The notes under the pieces were generated by a model that saw only the letters and a program-made list of their open reading frames with translations, made no database searches and was not told the origin of the DNA. Below, piece by piece: positions 7,798-15,200 of a stretch of DNA of 64,000 nt. Both the position numbers and the translations under genes were made by a program. Source of the DNA: Stackebrandtia albiflava (GTDB taxonomy: Bacteria; Actinomycetota; Actinomycetes; Mycobacteriales; Micromonosporaceae); contig NZ_VLLL01000005.1 of assembly GCF_007994225.1 (NCBI RefSeq), positions 4,359-68,358 of the forward strand. Direction: 5' to 3'. Within the stretch, counting starts at the first letter, position 1. Each line of letters begins with the position of its first letter.

Positions 7798-8229
7798 ATG
7801 TGGAGTGACTTCGTCGCCGGTCTCGACGCCGGGTTCACGTTGTGCCCGCCGGCCGACCCGGCGGCGCTCGCGGGTGTCGCGGACCTGGTCGGTGGGCCGG
7901 TCCCGGACGAGCTCGCGGGGTTGTGGCGGGAGTCGGACGGACTCCTCGACCGGTACGGGACCGAGATCGTGTGGCCGTGGCGGCGCGTGGTGTGCGACAA
8001 CCTGGAGTTCAGGAGCGCGCCGGACTTCGTGGGCTTGTACCGGCCCTTCGACTCGCTGCTGTTCTTCGGGGACGCGGGCAACGGCGACCAGTTCGCGTTC
8101 CCGACGGGAGGGGACGCGGTGTGGGTGTGGGACCACGAGGACGACGACCGCCGTGAGGTCGCCTCCGGGCTGCGGGATTACCTGAGACGCACGGCCACCG
8201 GCGACGACTGGTATCACCGGCCGCCGTGA
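7798..8229 (+). CDS. SMI1/KNR4 (SUKH) family protein
   Basis: 143 residues. The SUKH pattern is seen in the middle: GPVPDELAGLWRESDGL, a typical helix with L..W..S.G, followed by the strand-rich VGLYRPFDSLLFFGDAGNGDQFAF, where the G-N-G-D/F motif is characteristic. SUKH proteins are frequent immunity proteins of polymorphic toxins, or act in cell-wall-linked regulation. No toxin gene adjoins it, so it may be an orphan immunity gene. ATG 7798 has GAGGA 8 nt upstream. Confidence 0.8.
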   Translation: MWSDFVAGLDAGFTLCPPADPAALAGVADLVGGPVPDELAGLWRESDGLLDRYGTEIVWPWRRVVCDNLEFRSAPDFVGLYRPFDSLLFFGDAGNGDQFAFPTGGDAVWVWDHEDDDRREVASGLRDYLRRTATGDDWYHRPP

Positions 8230-8240
8230 CCGCCGGTCCC

Positions 8241-8283
8241 GTTTCTGTGTACGTGATACACTGAGCGGGTCGAGGAGGTGTCA
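8241..8283 (+). promoter_or_regulatory. Candidate promoter with small inverted repeat
   Basis: GTGTA-CGTGA-TACAC (8247-8261) is an inverted repeat that overlaps a possible -10 hexamer TACACT (8257-8262), about 22 nt before the GAGGAGGTG ribosome-binding site of the acetyltransferase gene. It could be a repressor site; no adjacent regulator is obvious. Confidence 0.35.
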
Positions 8284-8284
8284 C

Positions 8285-8929
8285 GTGGACACGATCGTCC
8301 GGCCGTGTACTGCGGCGGATCGCCCCGCTCTGCGGGAACTGCTGCCCCGGGTGGGGGAGGGCTCGCCCTCCGGCCGGTTGTGGGGCCATCCGGAATCGGA
8401 GGCGGACATCTATCTGTTCGCCTATGTGGACGCCGACCCCGAGTCGGTGCTCCTGGCCGAATCCGGAGGCCGCCTGGTGGGATACCTGGCGGGTGACCTG
8501 GGGGCGGGCGCGCTGCCCGCGGAGTCGGTCCGCATGGAAAGGGCGATGCGGGAGCACCGCCTGATGACCCGTCCGGCGACGTGGGGCTTCTTCGCGCGCG
8601 CGGCGATGGACGGCCTCGGCGGGTTCATCCGGCGCCGGCCGTCCGCCGGGGAGTTGACGGATCCCCGCTGGCCCGCCCACCTGCATGTGAACCTGGTGCC
8701 GGAGGCGCGTGGGACGGGCGCGGCGGAGATGTTGATGCGCGGGTGGTTCGAGCGGCTGCGGGAGAAGGGGGTACCGGGCTGCCACCTCCAGACCCTCGTC
8801 GAGAACGGGCGCGCGGTGCGGTTCTTCACGAGGATGGGCTTCCGTCCGCACGGCCCGACACCCCTGGTGCCGGGCATCCGTCACGACGGCCGGCGGCTCC
8901 ACCAGCTCACCATGGTCCGGGAGACCTGA
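8285..8929 (+). CDS. GNAT-family N-acetyltransferase
   Basis: 214 residues, one GNAT fold. The acetyl-CoA-binding motif A is read as HVNLVPEARGTGAAEMLM (the R-G-T-G-A version of Q/RxxGxG/A), followed by the motif B region VENGRAVRFFTRMGF. The substrate cannot be predicted. The start GTG 8285 is preceded by GAGGAGGTG, a strong site. The gene is convergent with the next acetyltransferase gene, leaving only 4 bp. Confidence 0.85.
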   Translation: MDTIVRPCTAADRPALRELLPRVGEGSPSGRLWGHPESEADIYLFAYVDADPESVLLAESGGRLVGYLAGDLGAGALPAESVRMERAMREHRLMTRPATWGFFARAAMDGLGGFIRRRPSAGELTDPRWPAHLHVNLVPEARGTGAAEMLMRGWFERLREKGVPGCHLQTLVENGRAVRFFTRMGFRPHGPTPLVPGIRHDGRRLHQLTMVRET

Positions 8930-8933
8930 TCGG

Positions 8934-9467
8934 TCAGCCTGCCGGCAGGGTCCGCAACCGGACGAAGTCCTCCGGGAGCACGGTGCCGCCGACGGTGAAG
9001 CTCTTGTGTCCGACGAGTGAGAATCCGTGCCGTTGATAGAACCGGTTGGCGCGGGCGTTGTCCCGCGAGACGCCCAGCCAGATGTACCCGGCGCCGGTGG
9101 TGGCGGCGTGGTCGGTGACGGCGTCCAGCAACGCCGTGGCTGTACCGTTGCCGTGTTCATCGCTTCGTAGGAAGAACTTGTTGAGTTCGACGACGTGCCC
9201 CTGCGGCAGCATGGCGGCGACGTCGGCCGCCGGTGGTTCGTTCCGGAGCAGGGCGTATCCGGTGATCCGGTCGTCCCGTTCGGTCAACAGCAGGGTGCGT
9301 GTCTCGTTGGTCAGGTGCTCGGTGAATCGTGCGGGGGACAGGTGCTCGGTGATGAACCGGCGGATGTCGGAAGGGGGAAGTGTGGGCGGGCAGGCCAGCG
9401 GGAACGTCTCCGCTGCCAGTGCCGACAGCGGCTCGGCGTCGTCGGCGTACGCGAACCGGATCGTCAT
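8934..9467 (-). CDS. GNAT-family N-acetyltransferase
   Basis: 177 residues. Motif A is VVELNKFFLRSDEHGNGTATALL and motif B RDNARANRFYQRHGFSLVG; the layout resembles the PaiA/spermidine-acetyltransferase type but the substrate is not certain. It starts 4 bp after the stop of the MarR gene, so the two are cotranscribed and the acetyltransferase is probably under the MarR operator. Confidence 0.85.
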   Translation of the reverse strand: MTIRFAYADDAEPLSALAAETFPLACPPTLPPSDIRRFITEHLSPARFTEHLTNETRTLLLTERDDRITGYALLRNEPPAADVAAMLPQGHVVELNKFFLRSDEHGNGTATALLDAVTDHAATTGAGYIWLGVSRDNARANRFYQRHGFSLVGHKSFTVGGTVLPEDFVRLRTLPAG

Positions 9468-9471
9468 GTCG

Positions 9472-9951
9472 TCACCACCCCCGGGTGGGTGTGGGGCCGG
9501 GCAGGCCGCTCAAGACCCGGTCGCCGAGCGCCTCGATGACGGCGGCGTCGCCGGGTAGCAGCCGGTCGGCGAACAGGCGCCGCACCGCGCGAAGGTGGGC
9601 GCCGGTGGCGGCGCGGAGTGCCTGATATCCGGTCACGGTGGCCACGACGTCGACGCCCTTTCCGGTGTCGGACGGGCATCGGGTGACCAGCCGTCGCTTC
9701 TCCATCCTGCCCAGATGGTGCGACAGTCGTGAGTAGGACCACTGCAGGTGGAGCATGAGTCGTTTGGCGGGCAGCCTGCGTCCTTCGGCGGGAGCGACGG
9801 CGGAGAGCACGTCGTAGTCCTGCATGGACAGATCGCCGGTCTCGGCGAGTTCACGTGCCAGCTGTGCGTCCAGGTGTCTGCTCATCTGCCGTAGTGCCTG
9901 CCAGGCGCGCAGGTCGGCCTCGGCGAGCCTGCCGGAGTCTTCGTGTGCCAT
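9472..9951 (-). CDS. MarR-family transcriptional regulator
   Basis: 159 residues. MarR winged helix: MQDYDVLSAVAPAEGRRLPAKRLMLHLQWSYSRLSHHLGRMEKRRLV, then a short wing with SDTGKGVDVVATVT. It lacks a ribosome-binding site; TACGCT (minus strand, 9963-9958) ends 6 nt before ATG, consistent with a leaderless transcript. Divergent from an FMN reductase gene, with a perfect palindrome between them, so it likely represses both sides in response to an oxidant or drug (inferred). Confidence 0.9.
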   Translation of the reverse strand: MAHEDSGRLAEADLRAWQALRQMSRHLDAQLARELAETGDLSMQDYDVLSAVAPAEGRRLPAKRLMLHLQWSYSRLSHHLGRMEKRRLVTRCPSDTGKGVDVVATVTGYQALRAATGAHLRAVRRLFADRLLPGDAAVIEALGDRVLSGLPGPTPTRGW

Positions 9952-9968
9952 GATCGGAGCGTACCGTC

Positions 9969-9984
9969 ACTTGACATGTCAAGT
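9969..9984. promoter_or_regulatory. MarR operator, perfect 16-bp palindrome
   Basis: ACTTGACATGTCAAGT is a perfect palindrome midway between the divergent MarR (start 9951) and FMN reductase (start 10013) genes. Its left half contains TTGACA, a consensus -35 for the rightward gene, so bound MarR would block that promoter directly. Confidence 0.7.
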
Positions 9985-10012
9985 CAACAACCGAGAGTTT
10001 GAGGAGCACCGC

Positions 10013-10561
10013 ATGGCCGTCATCGGAGTGATCGTGGGCAGTACCCGGCCGGGCCGGATCGGCGGCGACGTCGGGAGTTGGGCCGCCGGGGTGCTGTCCG
10101 GCGTCGCCGAGGTGGACCTGATCGACCTGCGGGAGGTCGGCCTGCCCTTCCTGGACGAACCGGAACACGCCGGTACCGGCGTGTACGCGCACGCCCACAC
10201 CCGGGCCTGGTCCCGCCGGGTCGCGGCGCTGGACGCGATGCTGTTCGTCACCCCCGAATACAACGGATCGTTCCCCGCCCCGTTGAAGAACGCGCTGGAC
10301 TTCCTGTCCCTCGAATGGCGCGACAAGCCCGCCGGGATCCTCGCCTACGGCAACACCTCCTCGGGTACCCGTGCGGCCACCGCCCTGTTGCCGGTGCTGG
10401 GACAGCTCAGGATGCTGTTCGCCGGGTCGGTGTTCCTGCCGTTGCCCACCAGGGTGTCCGAGGCGGGACTGACCACCACGGAGCGCGACGCCGAGGCGCT
10501 GTACGGCCTGGGGCACCGCCTGACCGCCCTGACGGGTCTCATCGCTCCGGCGGCCGCCTGA
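10013..10561 (+). CDS. NAD(P)H-dependent FMN reductase
   Basis: 182 residues, flavodoxin-like fold of the NADPH-dependent FMN reductase family (PF03358). Visible are the N-terminal phosphate loop IGVIVGSTRPGRIG and the flavin-binding TPEYNGSFPAPLKNALDFL, followed by the YGNTSSGTRAA strand-loop. It should reduce FMN, quinones or similar substrates with NAD(P)H. GAGGAG lies 6-7 nt before ATG 10013. Very probably controlled by the divergent MarR. Confidence 0.9.
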   Translation: MAVIGVIVGSTRPGRIGGDVGSWAAGVLSGVAEVDLIDLREVGLPFLDEPEHAGTGVYAHAHTRAWSRRVAALDAMLFVTPEYNGSFPAPLKNALDFLSLEWRDKPAGILAYGNTSSGTRAATALLPVLGQLRMLFAGSVFLPLPTRVSEAGLTTTERDAEALYGLGHRLTALTGLIAPAAA

Positions 10562-11200
10562 CCGGCAGCGGCGACCGAAGAACCGGCGCCGCCGTTCCGG
10601 TGGTGGGGATCCGTGGTCGGCGAACGGTTCTGCCGACCGTGAAGCCTTCGCATCAAACCGCTGTGGGGCAACATGGTCGTCAACCGCGGTTTCGCGTGGG
10701 TGTCGCAGCGGCCGTGCCGTACTGGTGTGGAAGGTCTTATCAGCTCGAACATTACCTCCAGCCTGATGTGGCGATCGTTGGCTTGTGGTTCTTCACGGAT
10801 TAGCTACCCGTCCCAGGCGCTTGTCTCGTCCCGCTGACAGGACAAGCACCCTTCCGATAGTCGGTTCACCAGCTGATTGGATGGCCATTGGTTCTGCGGC
10901 AGCCCGGATGGGCAGACGATGGGGAAGTTATCCCTGAACTGGATGTGCAGGCAAGTTGGCGTTCCTCGTTGTGCGTTCATCTTCTGTGGTATCTCGAAGA
11001 ATCGGTATACAGTTCACCTTAGGTTTTCATCAGCGCGCACTTGGCTCCAATCGTGTCTGGCGGGAAACGTTGCCCGACTCCTCCGTCCATGAATATAAGT
11101 CGAACGGCTGGGTAGTCCGTTGTGAGCGAGAGTCGTTCGAAGATAGTTCTGGTCGATGACGGCTTCGAAGATATTGGTCTACCCCAGAAAGGGGGCCAAA
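10562..11200 (+). other. 639-bp gene-free region entering an AT-richer island
   Basis: No convincing gene. The first part carries a hairpin GGTCGGC/GCCGACC (10615-10638, 10-nt loop) that could terminate the reductase message, an inverted repeat around 10650-10705 and a 7-bp stem around 10820-10850. From about 10640 onward the GC content visibly drops and stays low through 12.6 kb. TATACA at 11006-11011 is a possible -10, and AAAGGGG at 11188-11194 is the ribosome-binding site of the next gene. Short frames here lack any family resemblance. Confidence 0.6.
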
Positions 11201-11881
11201 ATGGCAACTGTCGGTTATCCCAAGATTTCTAGCAAGGCGTGGAGAGCGCTTCGGGCGCGGGCATCTTCTGCTCCGACTACGAAGTACACGCCGGCGAACG
11301 TTGCGGCAATGCTGGGCATGGCGAGCCCCGATAGCGCCCGTGACAATACCGTCTCCCCGATGAAACGTCTCGGCCTCATAGACGAAGATGGAACGCTCAC
11401 CGACCGTGGGAACAAATGGCGAGTCGACCTGACCTATCCTGACGCGTGTGGCGAAATACTGGCGGATGTCTACCCCTCCGACCTAGCGACACTGGTGGAT
11501 CATGAGGGCAAGCCCGATCAACAACAGGTGCAGACATGGCTCGAGCACAAGGGCTTCGGAGGATCCAATGCGCGTCAGATGGCTGCAACATACGTGATGA
11601 TCGCAGGAAAGATCATCCCTGAACCTTTTGTTGGTGACCAAAGGTCCAATGGGAAACAAACGAAAAGGGCGGAGGCGGCTACGAAGGTAGCAAAGAAGGC
11701 TCTGCCCAAGGTCGAGGTAGAGCCCGCATTGCGACAATCTGTTATTGAAGGTAAGCCCGAGGTTGGCTCGGGGCGGCCCAATCTTCACCTTGACATTCAG
11801 ATCCACATACCTGCTGATGCGACGACTGGCCAGATCGATCAAATTTTCGCCAGCATGGCGAAGCATTTGTATGGGAAATGA
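11201..11881 (+). CDS. DUF5343-type protein (winged-helix-like), candidate defence module subunit
   Basis: 226 residues. The N-terminal half follows the DUF5343 pattern: GYPKISSKAWRALR, a central NTVSPMKRLGLIDEDGTLTDRGNKW, and helix FGGSNARQMAATYVMI. The C-terminal part has a basic linker (about 145-170) and a strand segment LHLDIQIHIPADAT. Start ATG 11201 follows AAAGGGG; ATG 11156 upstream has no such site. It overlaps the next gene by 4 bp (ATGA), so they act together. Codon use is AT-richer than all neighbours, suggesting transfer. Confidence 0.7.
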   Translation: MATVGYPKISSKAWRALRARASSAPTTKYTPANVAAMLGMASPDSARDNTVSPMKRLGLIDEDGTLTDRGNKWRVDLTYPDACGEILADVYPSDLATLVDHEGKPDQQQVQTWLEHKGFGGSNARQMAATYVMIAGKIIPEPFVGDQRSNGKQTKRAEAATKVAKKALPKVEVEPALRQSVIEGKPEVGSGRPNLHLDIQIHIPADATTGQIDQIFASMAKHLYGK

Positions 11882-12543
11882 CGGTGCATGGGGAGGGCAT
11901 CGTGCTGGCCAGCAATAGAATTCAGTGGGATGCAGGTATCTTGCTTACTTGCACTCGAGCGGACTTTGTAGATCAGCTGGAAACACTGGCTGTTGGCAGG
12001 AAGATTGCAAGTGATCTCATTGAATACCGATACAAAGCTGAAAGATCGGCAAACAGGCCAGTAGTGGTTGTTGACGGAGAGCCTGAAGTCGTGTCAATTG
12101 ACGACGACCTTCTTGTACTTAATGATTGGATTACGGACTATGACCGACGTATTACGATCGGAAGCCTACGTGCGGTGACCAGATCACGATTCATAACCGC
12201 ACACTTTGCCGACTCCGTAGAGGCAGGGGTGAAAGCTCTAAATGAGTGCGTTCGCGCGAAGTCCGGCAGCGTGGAAGACGGAGACGCACTGATGACCTCG
12301 GTGTTTTCGGAAAGGAACCCTAAGCTTCGTATTAACTCTCTCAGAACGCAGAGTGAAAAGAGCGAACAGCGAGGGCACATGATGATGTGTCAGGGGGTCA
12401 TCGCAGCATGGCGCAACCCTCGAGCGCACAATTCCTGGGTTGTTGACATACCTGAGACTGCGTTGATGATGCTCGAAACCGTTCAGCATCTCATGCAAGT
12501 AACGATGTTGGCGACCCGTGCCCGGCGGAAACGGGCCACATAG
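11878..12543 (+). CDS. TIGR02391 (Hypoth_Ymh) family protein, HEPN-like
   Basis: 221 residues. The C-terminal half matches the TIGR02391/PF09509 pattern: HFADSVEAGVKALNECV, DGDALMTSVFSERNPKLRIN, EQRGHMMMCQGVIAAWRNPRAH. RNPRAH (179-184) is an R-x4-H motif as in HEPN ribonucleases, and RN is the usual variant. Such proteins are often found in defence or mobile contexts. Together with the overlapping DUF5343 gene it could form a toxin plus sensor/antitoxin. RNase activity is inferred only from the motif. Low-GC codon use marks it as acquired DNA. Confidence 0.75.
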   Translation: MTVHGEGIVLASNRIQWDAGILLTCTRADFVDQLETLAVGRKIASDLIEYRYKAERSANRPVVVVDGEPEVVSIDDDLLVLNDWITDYDRRITIGSLRAVTRSRFITAHFADSVEAGVKALNECVRAKSGSVEDGDALMTSVFSERNPKLRINSLRTQSEKSEQRGHMMMCQGVIAAWRNPRAHNSWVVDIPETALMMLETVQHLMQVTMLATRARRKRAT

Positions 12544-12714
12544 GGGATTGAGAAGACCCAGTAATCAGAAATCGCCCTTACGACCAATATTGGATCACGC
12601 AGGCCTGAGGTAAAGGGGCAAGTTCATCACCAGCGCTTTTGTGGTGACTCCGTCGTTAGATCTAAATGCATGCGAGGCATTGAAGTGGCTGGCAGATGCT
12701 CGCGGTACCGGGCG
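12544..12714. other. End of AT-richer island, no gene
   Basis: 171 bp without a gene. A weak hairpin TCACCA/TGGTGA (12627-12632/12642-12647) with a T-rich loop could end the island transcript. No integrase, insertion-sequence end or obvious direct repeat bounding the island was found by eye. Confidence 0.4.
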
Positions 12715-13200
12715 TCACGGAGCGAGGCCGGCTTCCAGCGTCAGGTGGTACGGGGTGAAGCCGTGGCGGCGGTAGAACCGGGTGGCGTCGGCGTTGTCGG
12801 CGTGCGCGGTCACCGACAGCCGTGTCACGCCGTGGCCGCGCGCCCAGTCGGTGAACGCGGACAGGAGACGGGTTCCGACTCCCCGGTTCCGCAGGGGTGG
12901 CGAGACGTACATGCTCAGCAGGGTCGCCTTGTCGGCGGTGCGCAACGGGTCCGGCGGCGAGATCCTGCCCCACAGGATGCCGCCGACGTCGGTACCGGCC
13001 TCGGCCGTCAGGAACAGTTGCGAGGGGTCCGAGAGGTTCGCGAGCAGGTGACGTGCGGCTTCGCGGGCGGGCCAGGTCTGGTCGATCGTGTCGTCCCGGG
13101 TGCCGGCGTCCTCGGCGAACAGTCCACCGACGCACCGGGCGTATCCGGGTGCGTCGGCGGTGGTGGCCCTGCGGATGCGGACCGTCGGTTCGAGTCTCAT
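12715..13200 (-). CDS. GNAT-family N-acetyltransferase
   Basis: 161 residues. Starts with VRIRRATTADAPGYA, a typical first strand; motif A is SMYVSPPLRNRGVGTRLLSAF with R-x-x-G-V-G, and motif B ADNADATRFYRRHGF. The substrate is unknown. The gene is on normal high-GC DNA directly after the AT-richer island and points toward it. Confidence 0.85.
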   Translation of the reverse strand: MRLEPTVRIRRATTADAPGYARCVGGLFAEDAGTRDDTIDQTWPAREAARHLLANLSDPSQLFLTAEAGTDVGGILWGRISPPDPLRTADKATLLSMYVSPPLRNRGVGTRLLSAFTDWARGHGVTRLSVTAHADNADATRFYRRHGFTPYHLTLEAGLAP

Positions 13201-13261
13201 GTCCGGTGACCCTAGCGGGGCGTCGGAGCGCGGCGACCGCTGGGTCCACTATGGATATATT

Positions 13262-13591
13262 TTAATCGTCGCCTCCGGTGTCCGTCTCGGCCGGTGGGCA
13301 ACACGCCAGCAGGTGGCCGCGCAGGTCTTCGAGGCTCCGCAGGAAGGCGGCGGGATCCGGTCGGTAGTGGACCGTCTTCCACTCCCTGCGAGAGATGAGG
13401 AGGCCGGCGTCCCGGAGGGTCGCGAGGTGGGTCGACGCCGCCGACTGGGCGAGCCCGAGCCGCTCGGCCACCTCCGTGACGGTCAGCTCGCCGTCCGCGA
13501 ACTCCCACATGATGGCCTGCCGGGTGGGGCTGGCCAGGGCTTTGAGGAACGCCTGCGCCTCGGGGCTGAGCTCGTCTCGTGTGGTCGCCAC
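13262..13591 (-). CDS. arsR: ArsR-family regulator 1
   Basis: 109 residues, single winged helix: FLKALASPTRQAIMWEF, TVTEVAERLGLAQSAASTHLATLRDAGLL, then wing SRREWKTVHY. A vicinal Cys pair at 97-98 near the C terminus could bind As(III), as in ArsR types with C-terminal cysteines, but the classical CxC in the recognition region is missing. Divergent from an ArsO-like gene across a perfect palindromic operator. The start is GTG 13591. Likely the local repressor of the flavoprotein; the metalloid as inducer is inferred from context. Confidence 0.85.
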   Translation of the reverse strand: MATTRDELSPEAQAFLKALASPTRQAIMWEFADGELTVTEVAERLGLAQSAASTHLATLRDAGLLISRREWKTVHYRPDPAAFLRSLEDLRGHLLACCPPAETDTGGDD

Positions 13592-13627
13592 CGGTCAAGG
13601 ATGCCGCGTGGATTCCGTCGCGTCAAT

Positions 13628-13655
13628 TTGTCATTTCGCGAAATGACGATATGAT
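13628..13655 (+). promoter_or_regulatory. ArsR operator/promoter: 18-bp perfect palindrome
   Basis: GTCATTTCGCGAAATGAC (13630-13647) is a perfect palindrome. It covers the -35 TTGTCA (13628-13633) and most of the 16-bp spacer before the -10 TATGAT (13650-13655), which ends 6 nt before ATG 13662. Repression of a leaderless ArsO-like transcript by the divergent ArsR follows directly from this layout. Confidence 0.75.
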
Positions 13656-13661
13656 GTCGGC

Positions 13662-14741
13662 ATGACGACCACCCCACACACGACCGACGTCGTGATCATC
13701 GGAGCCGGGCAGTCCGGTCTCGCCGCGGCCGGCGCCCTGGGCGCCGCCGGAGTCCGCCCCGTGGTCCTGGAGGCCGCCGCCGAGCCGCACGGTTCATGGC
13801 CCCACTATTACGACTCACTCAAGGCGTTCTCCTCCAACCGGTTCAACGCCATGCCCGGCCTGCCCTTCGGCGGTGACCCCGACGATCACCCGACCCGTGA
13901 CGAGGTGGCGGAGTACCTGCGTCGGTACGCCGCCGGGTTGGACGCCGAGATCCGCACCGGCGTCAGGGTCACCGAGGTCGGCCACGACGGCGGCCGGTTC
14001 GTCGTCCACACGGCCGGCGGCGACACCCTCGAGGCCGGGGCCGTGGTGGCCGCGACCGGATCGTTCGGGAATCCGTACACGCCGGAGTTGCCCGGTGCGG
14101 CGGCATACCGGGGGATCGTCCGGCACGTGGCCGACTACCGGAACCCCGCTCCGTACGCCGGATCGCGGGTCGTGGTCGTCGGCGGCGGCAATTCGGCGGT
14201 GCAGGTGGCCTGTGAGTTGGCGCAGGTCGCGACGGTGACGGTCGCCAGTACGGAACCATTGACGCTCGTGCCGCACCGTCCCGGTGGTCGTGACGTCCAC
14301 CATGTACTGACGGTTGCGGTGGATCCGCTTCCGGCGCCCTGGGTCGCACTCCTATTCGACGGCGCGCCCGTCCTGGACATCGGTGGATACGCGGAGGCGT
14401 TCGCCGCCGGTAGGCCGGATCGGCGTGACATGTTCACGACGTTCACCGAGGACGGCGTCCGCTGGTCCGACGGCACCACCGAACCGGTGGACGCGGTGAT
14501 CACGGCCACCGGCTACCGTCCCGATCTCGGCTATCTGCGAGCGCTGGGCGCGTTGGACGCCACGGGAGCGCCGTTGCACTCCGGCGGCCTGTCGACCACC
14601 CACGCCGGACTCGCGTACCTGGGGCTGGAGTTCCAGCGCTCGTTCGCGTCCAACACCCTGCGTGGGGTCTTCGCCGACGCCGCGGCGATCGCTCCGGCCG
14701 TGGCGGCCGTCGCCCGTGGAGGTCATCGCCTGCTCGGGTGA
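13662..14741 (+). CDS. ArsO-like flavin-dependent NAD(P)-binding oxidoreductase
   Basis: 359 residues of the flavin-monooxygenase/TrxB-like superfamily. FAD-binding GAGQSGLAAAGAL at the N terminus, a second dinucleotide fold VVVVGGGNSAVQVACELA in mid-protein, and a C-terminal ATGYRPDLGYL (the ATG motif of FMO-type enzymes). ArsR-linked members of this family are called ArsO; their reaction is not well settled. No ribosome-binding site: TATGAT 6 nt upstream of ATG suggests leaderless expression under the divergent ArsR. Confidence 0.8.
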   Translation: MTTTPHTTDVVIIGAGQSGLAAAGALGAAGVRPVVLEAAAEPHGSWPHYYDSLKAFSSNRFNAMPGLPFGGDPDDHPTRDEVAEYLRRYAAGLDAEIRTGVRVTEVGHDGGRFVVHTAGGDTLEAGAVVAATGSFGNPYTPELPGAAAYRGIVRHVADYRNPAPYAGSRVVVVGGGNSAVQVACELAQVATVTVASTEPLTLVPHRPGGRDVHHVLTVAVDPLPAPWVALLFDGAPVLDIGGYAEAFAAGRPDRRDMFTTFTEDGVRWSDGTTEPVDAVITATGYRPDLGYLRALGALDATGAPLHSGGLSTTHAGLAYLGLEFQRSFASNTLRGVFADAAAIAPAVAAVARGGHRLLG

Positions 14742-14763
14742 TGACACCTGCGGGCACACGCCG

Positions 14764-15102
14764 TCAGTCGCAGGCGCAGTCCTCGTCGCTCGCCGGCCGA
14801 GTCAGGCCGGCGAGCATCCGGACCGGGACGGCGACCTCGTCGCAGCACACCGAGTAGATGTTGGCGCGGCCCCGGGGTGTGGCGACGATCAGGTTCTGTT
14901 CCCGCAGCGGTGTGAGGTGGTGGCTCACGAGTGTCTGGGACAGGCCGGTGGCCTCCGTCAGTTCCCGCACGCTGCGGGGGCGCTCCGCGAGCAGCAGCAT
15001 GAGCGTGAGCCTCGTCTCGTCGGCGAGCGCCTTGAGCTGCGGTGCCAGCCGGGACGCCTGGTCGGTGATGGAGACGGGCAGGGTGTCCGACGTCTGAGCC
15101 AT
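14764..15102 (-). CDS. arsR: ArsR-family regulator 2 with C-terminal cysteines
   Basis: 112 residues. Winged helix: LKALADETRLTLMLLLAERPRSVRELTEATGLSQTLVSHHLTPLREQNLI, then wing RGRANIYSVCCDE. Cys86, Cys87, Cys109 and Cys111 are the only cysteines and form a plausible C-terminal As(III) site, reminiscent of ArsR proteins that use a C-terminal Cys triad. ATG 15102 is chosen because CATAAT ends 6 nt upstream (leaderless type); ATG 15138 is further up in frame. Divergent from the second ArsO-like gene. Confidence 0.85.
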   Translation of the reverse strand: MAQTSDTLPVSITDQASRLAPQLKALADETRLTLMLLLAERPRSVRELTEATGLSQTLVSHHLTPLREQNLIVATPRGRANIYSVCCDEVAVPVRMLAGLTRPASDEDCACD

Positions 15103-15108
15103 GAATCG

Positions 15109-15151
15109 ATTATGCACCGAACTTGCCATCAACAGCAATCACTGGTAATAC
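15109..15151. promoter_or_regulatory. Overlapping divergent ars promoters
   Basis: Rightward: TTGCCA (15123-15128), 17-bp spacer, TAATAC (15146-15151). Leftward on the minus strand: TTGCTG (15138-15133), 18-bp spacer, CATAAT (15114-15109). Both -35 boxes lie in the inverted repeat TTGC-CATCAACA-GCAA (15123-15138), so an ArsR dimer bound there would silence both genes. Confidence 0.6.
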
Positions 15152-15200
15152 TTGCGTTCATTGGAGCCTGGTGGGGCTCCCCGAACGAAAGGAGCCGGTC

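Noticed and set aside
10877..11159. Two short plus-strand frames (71 and 67 codons) in the AT-rich gap
   Set aside because: No ribosome-binding site, no family, overlapping each other in different frames.
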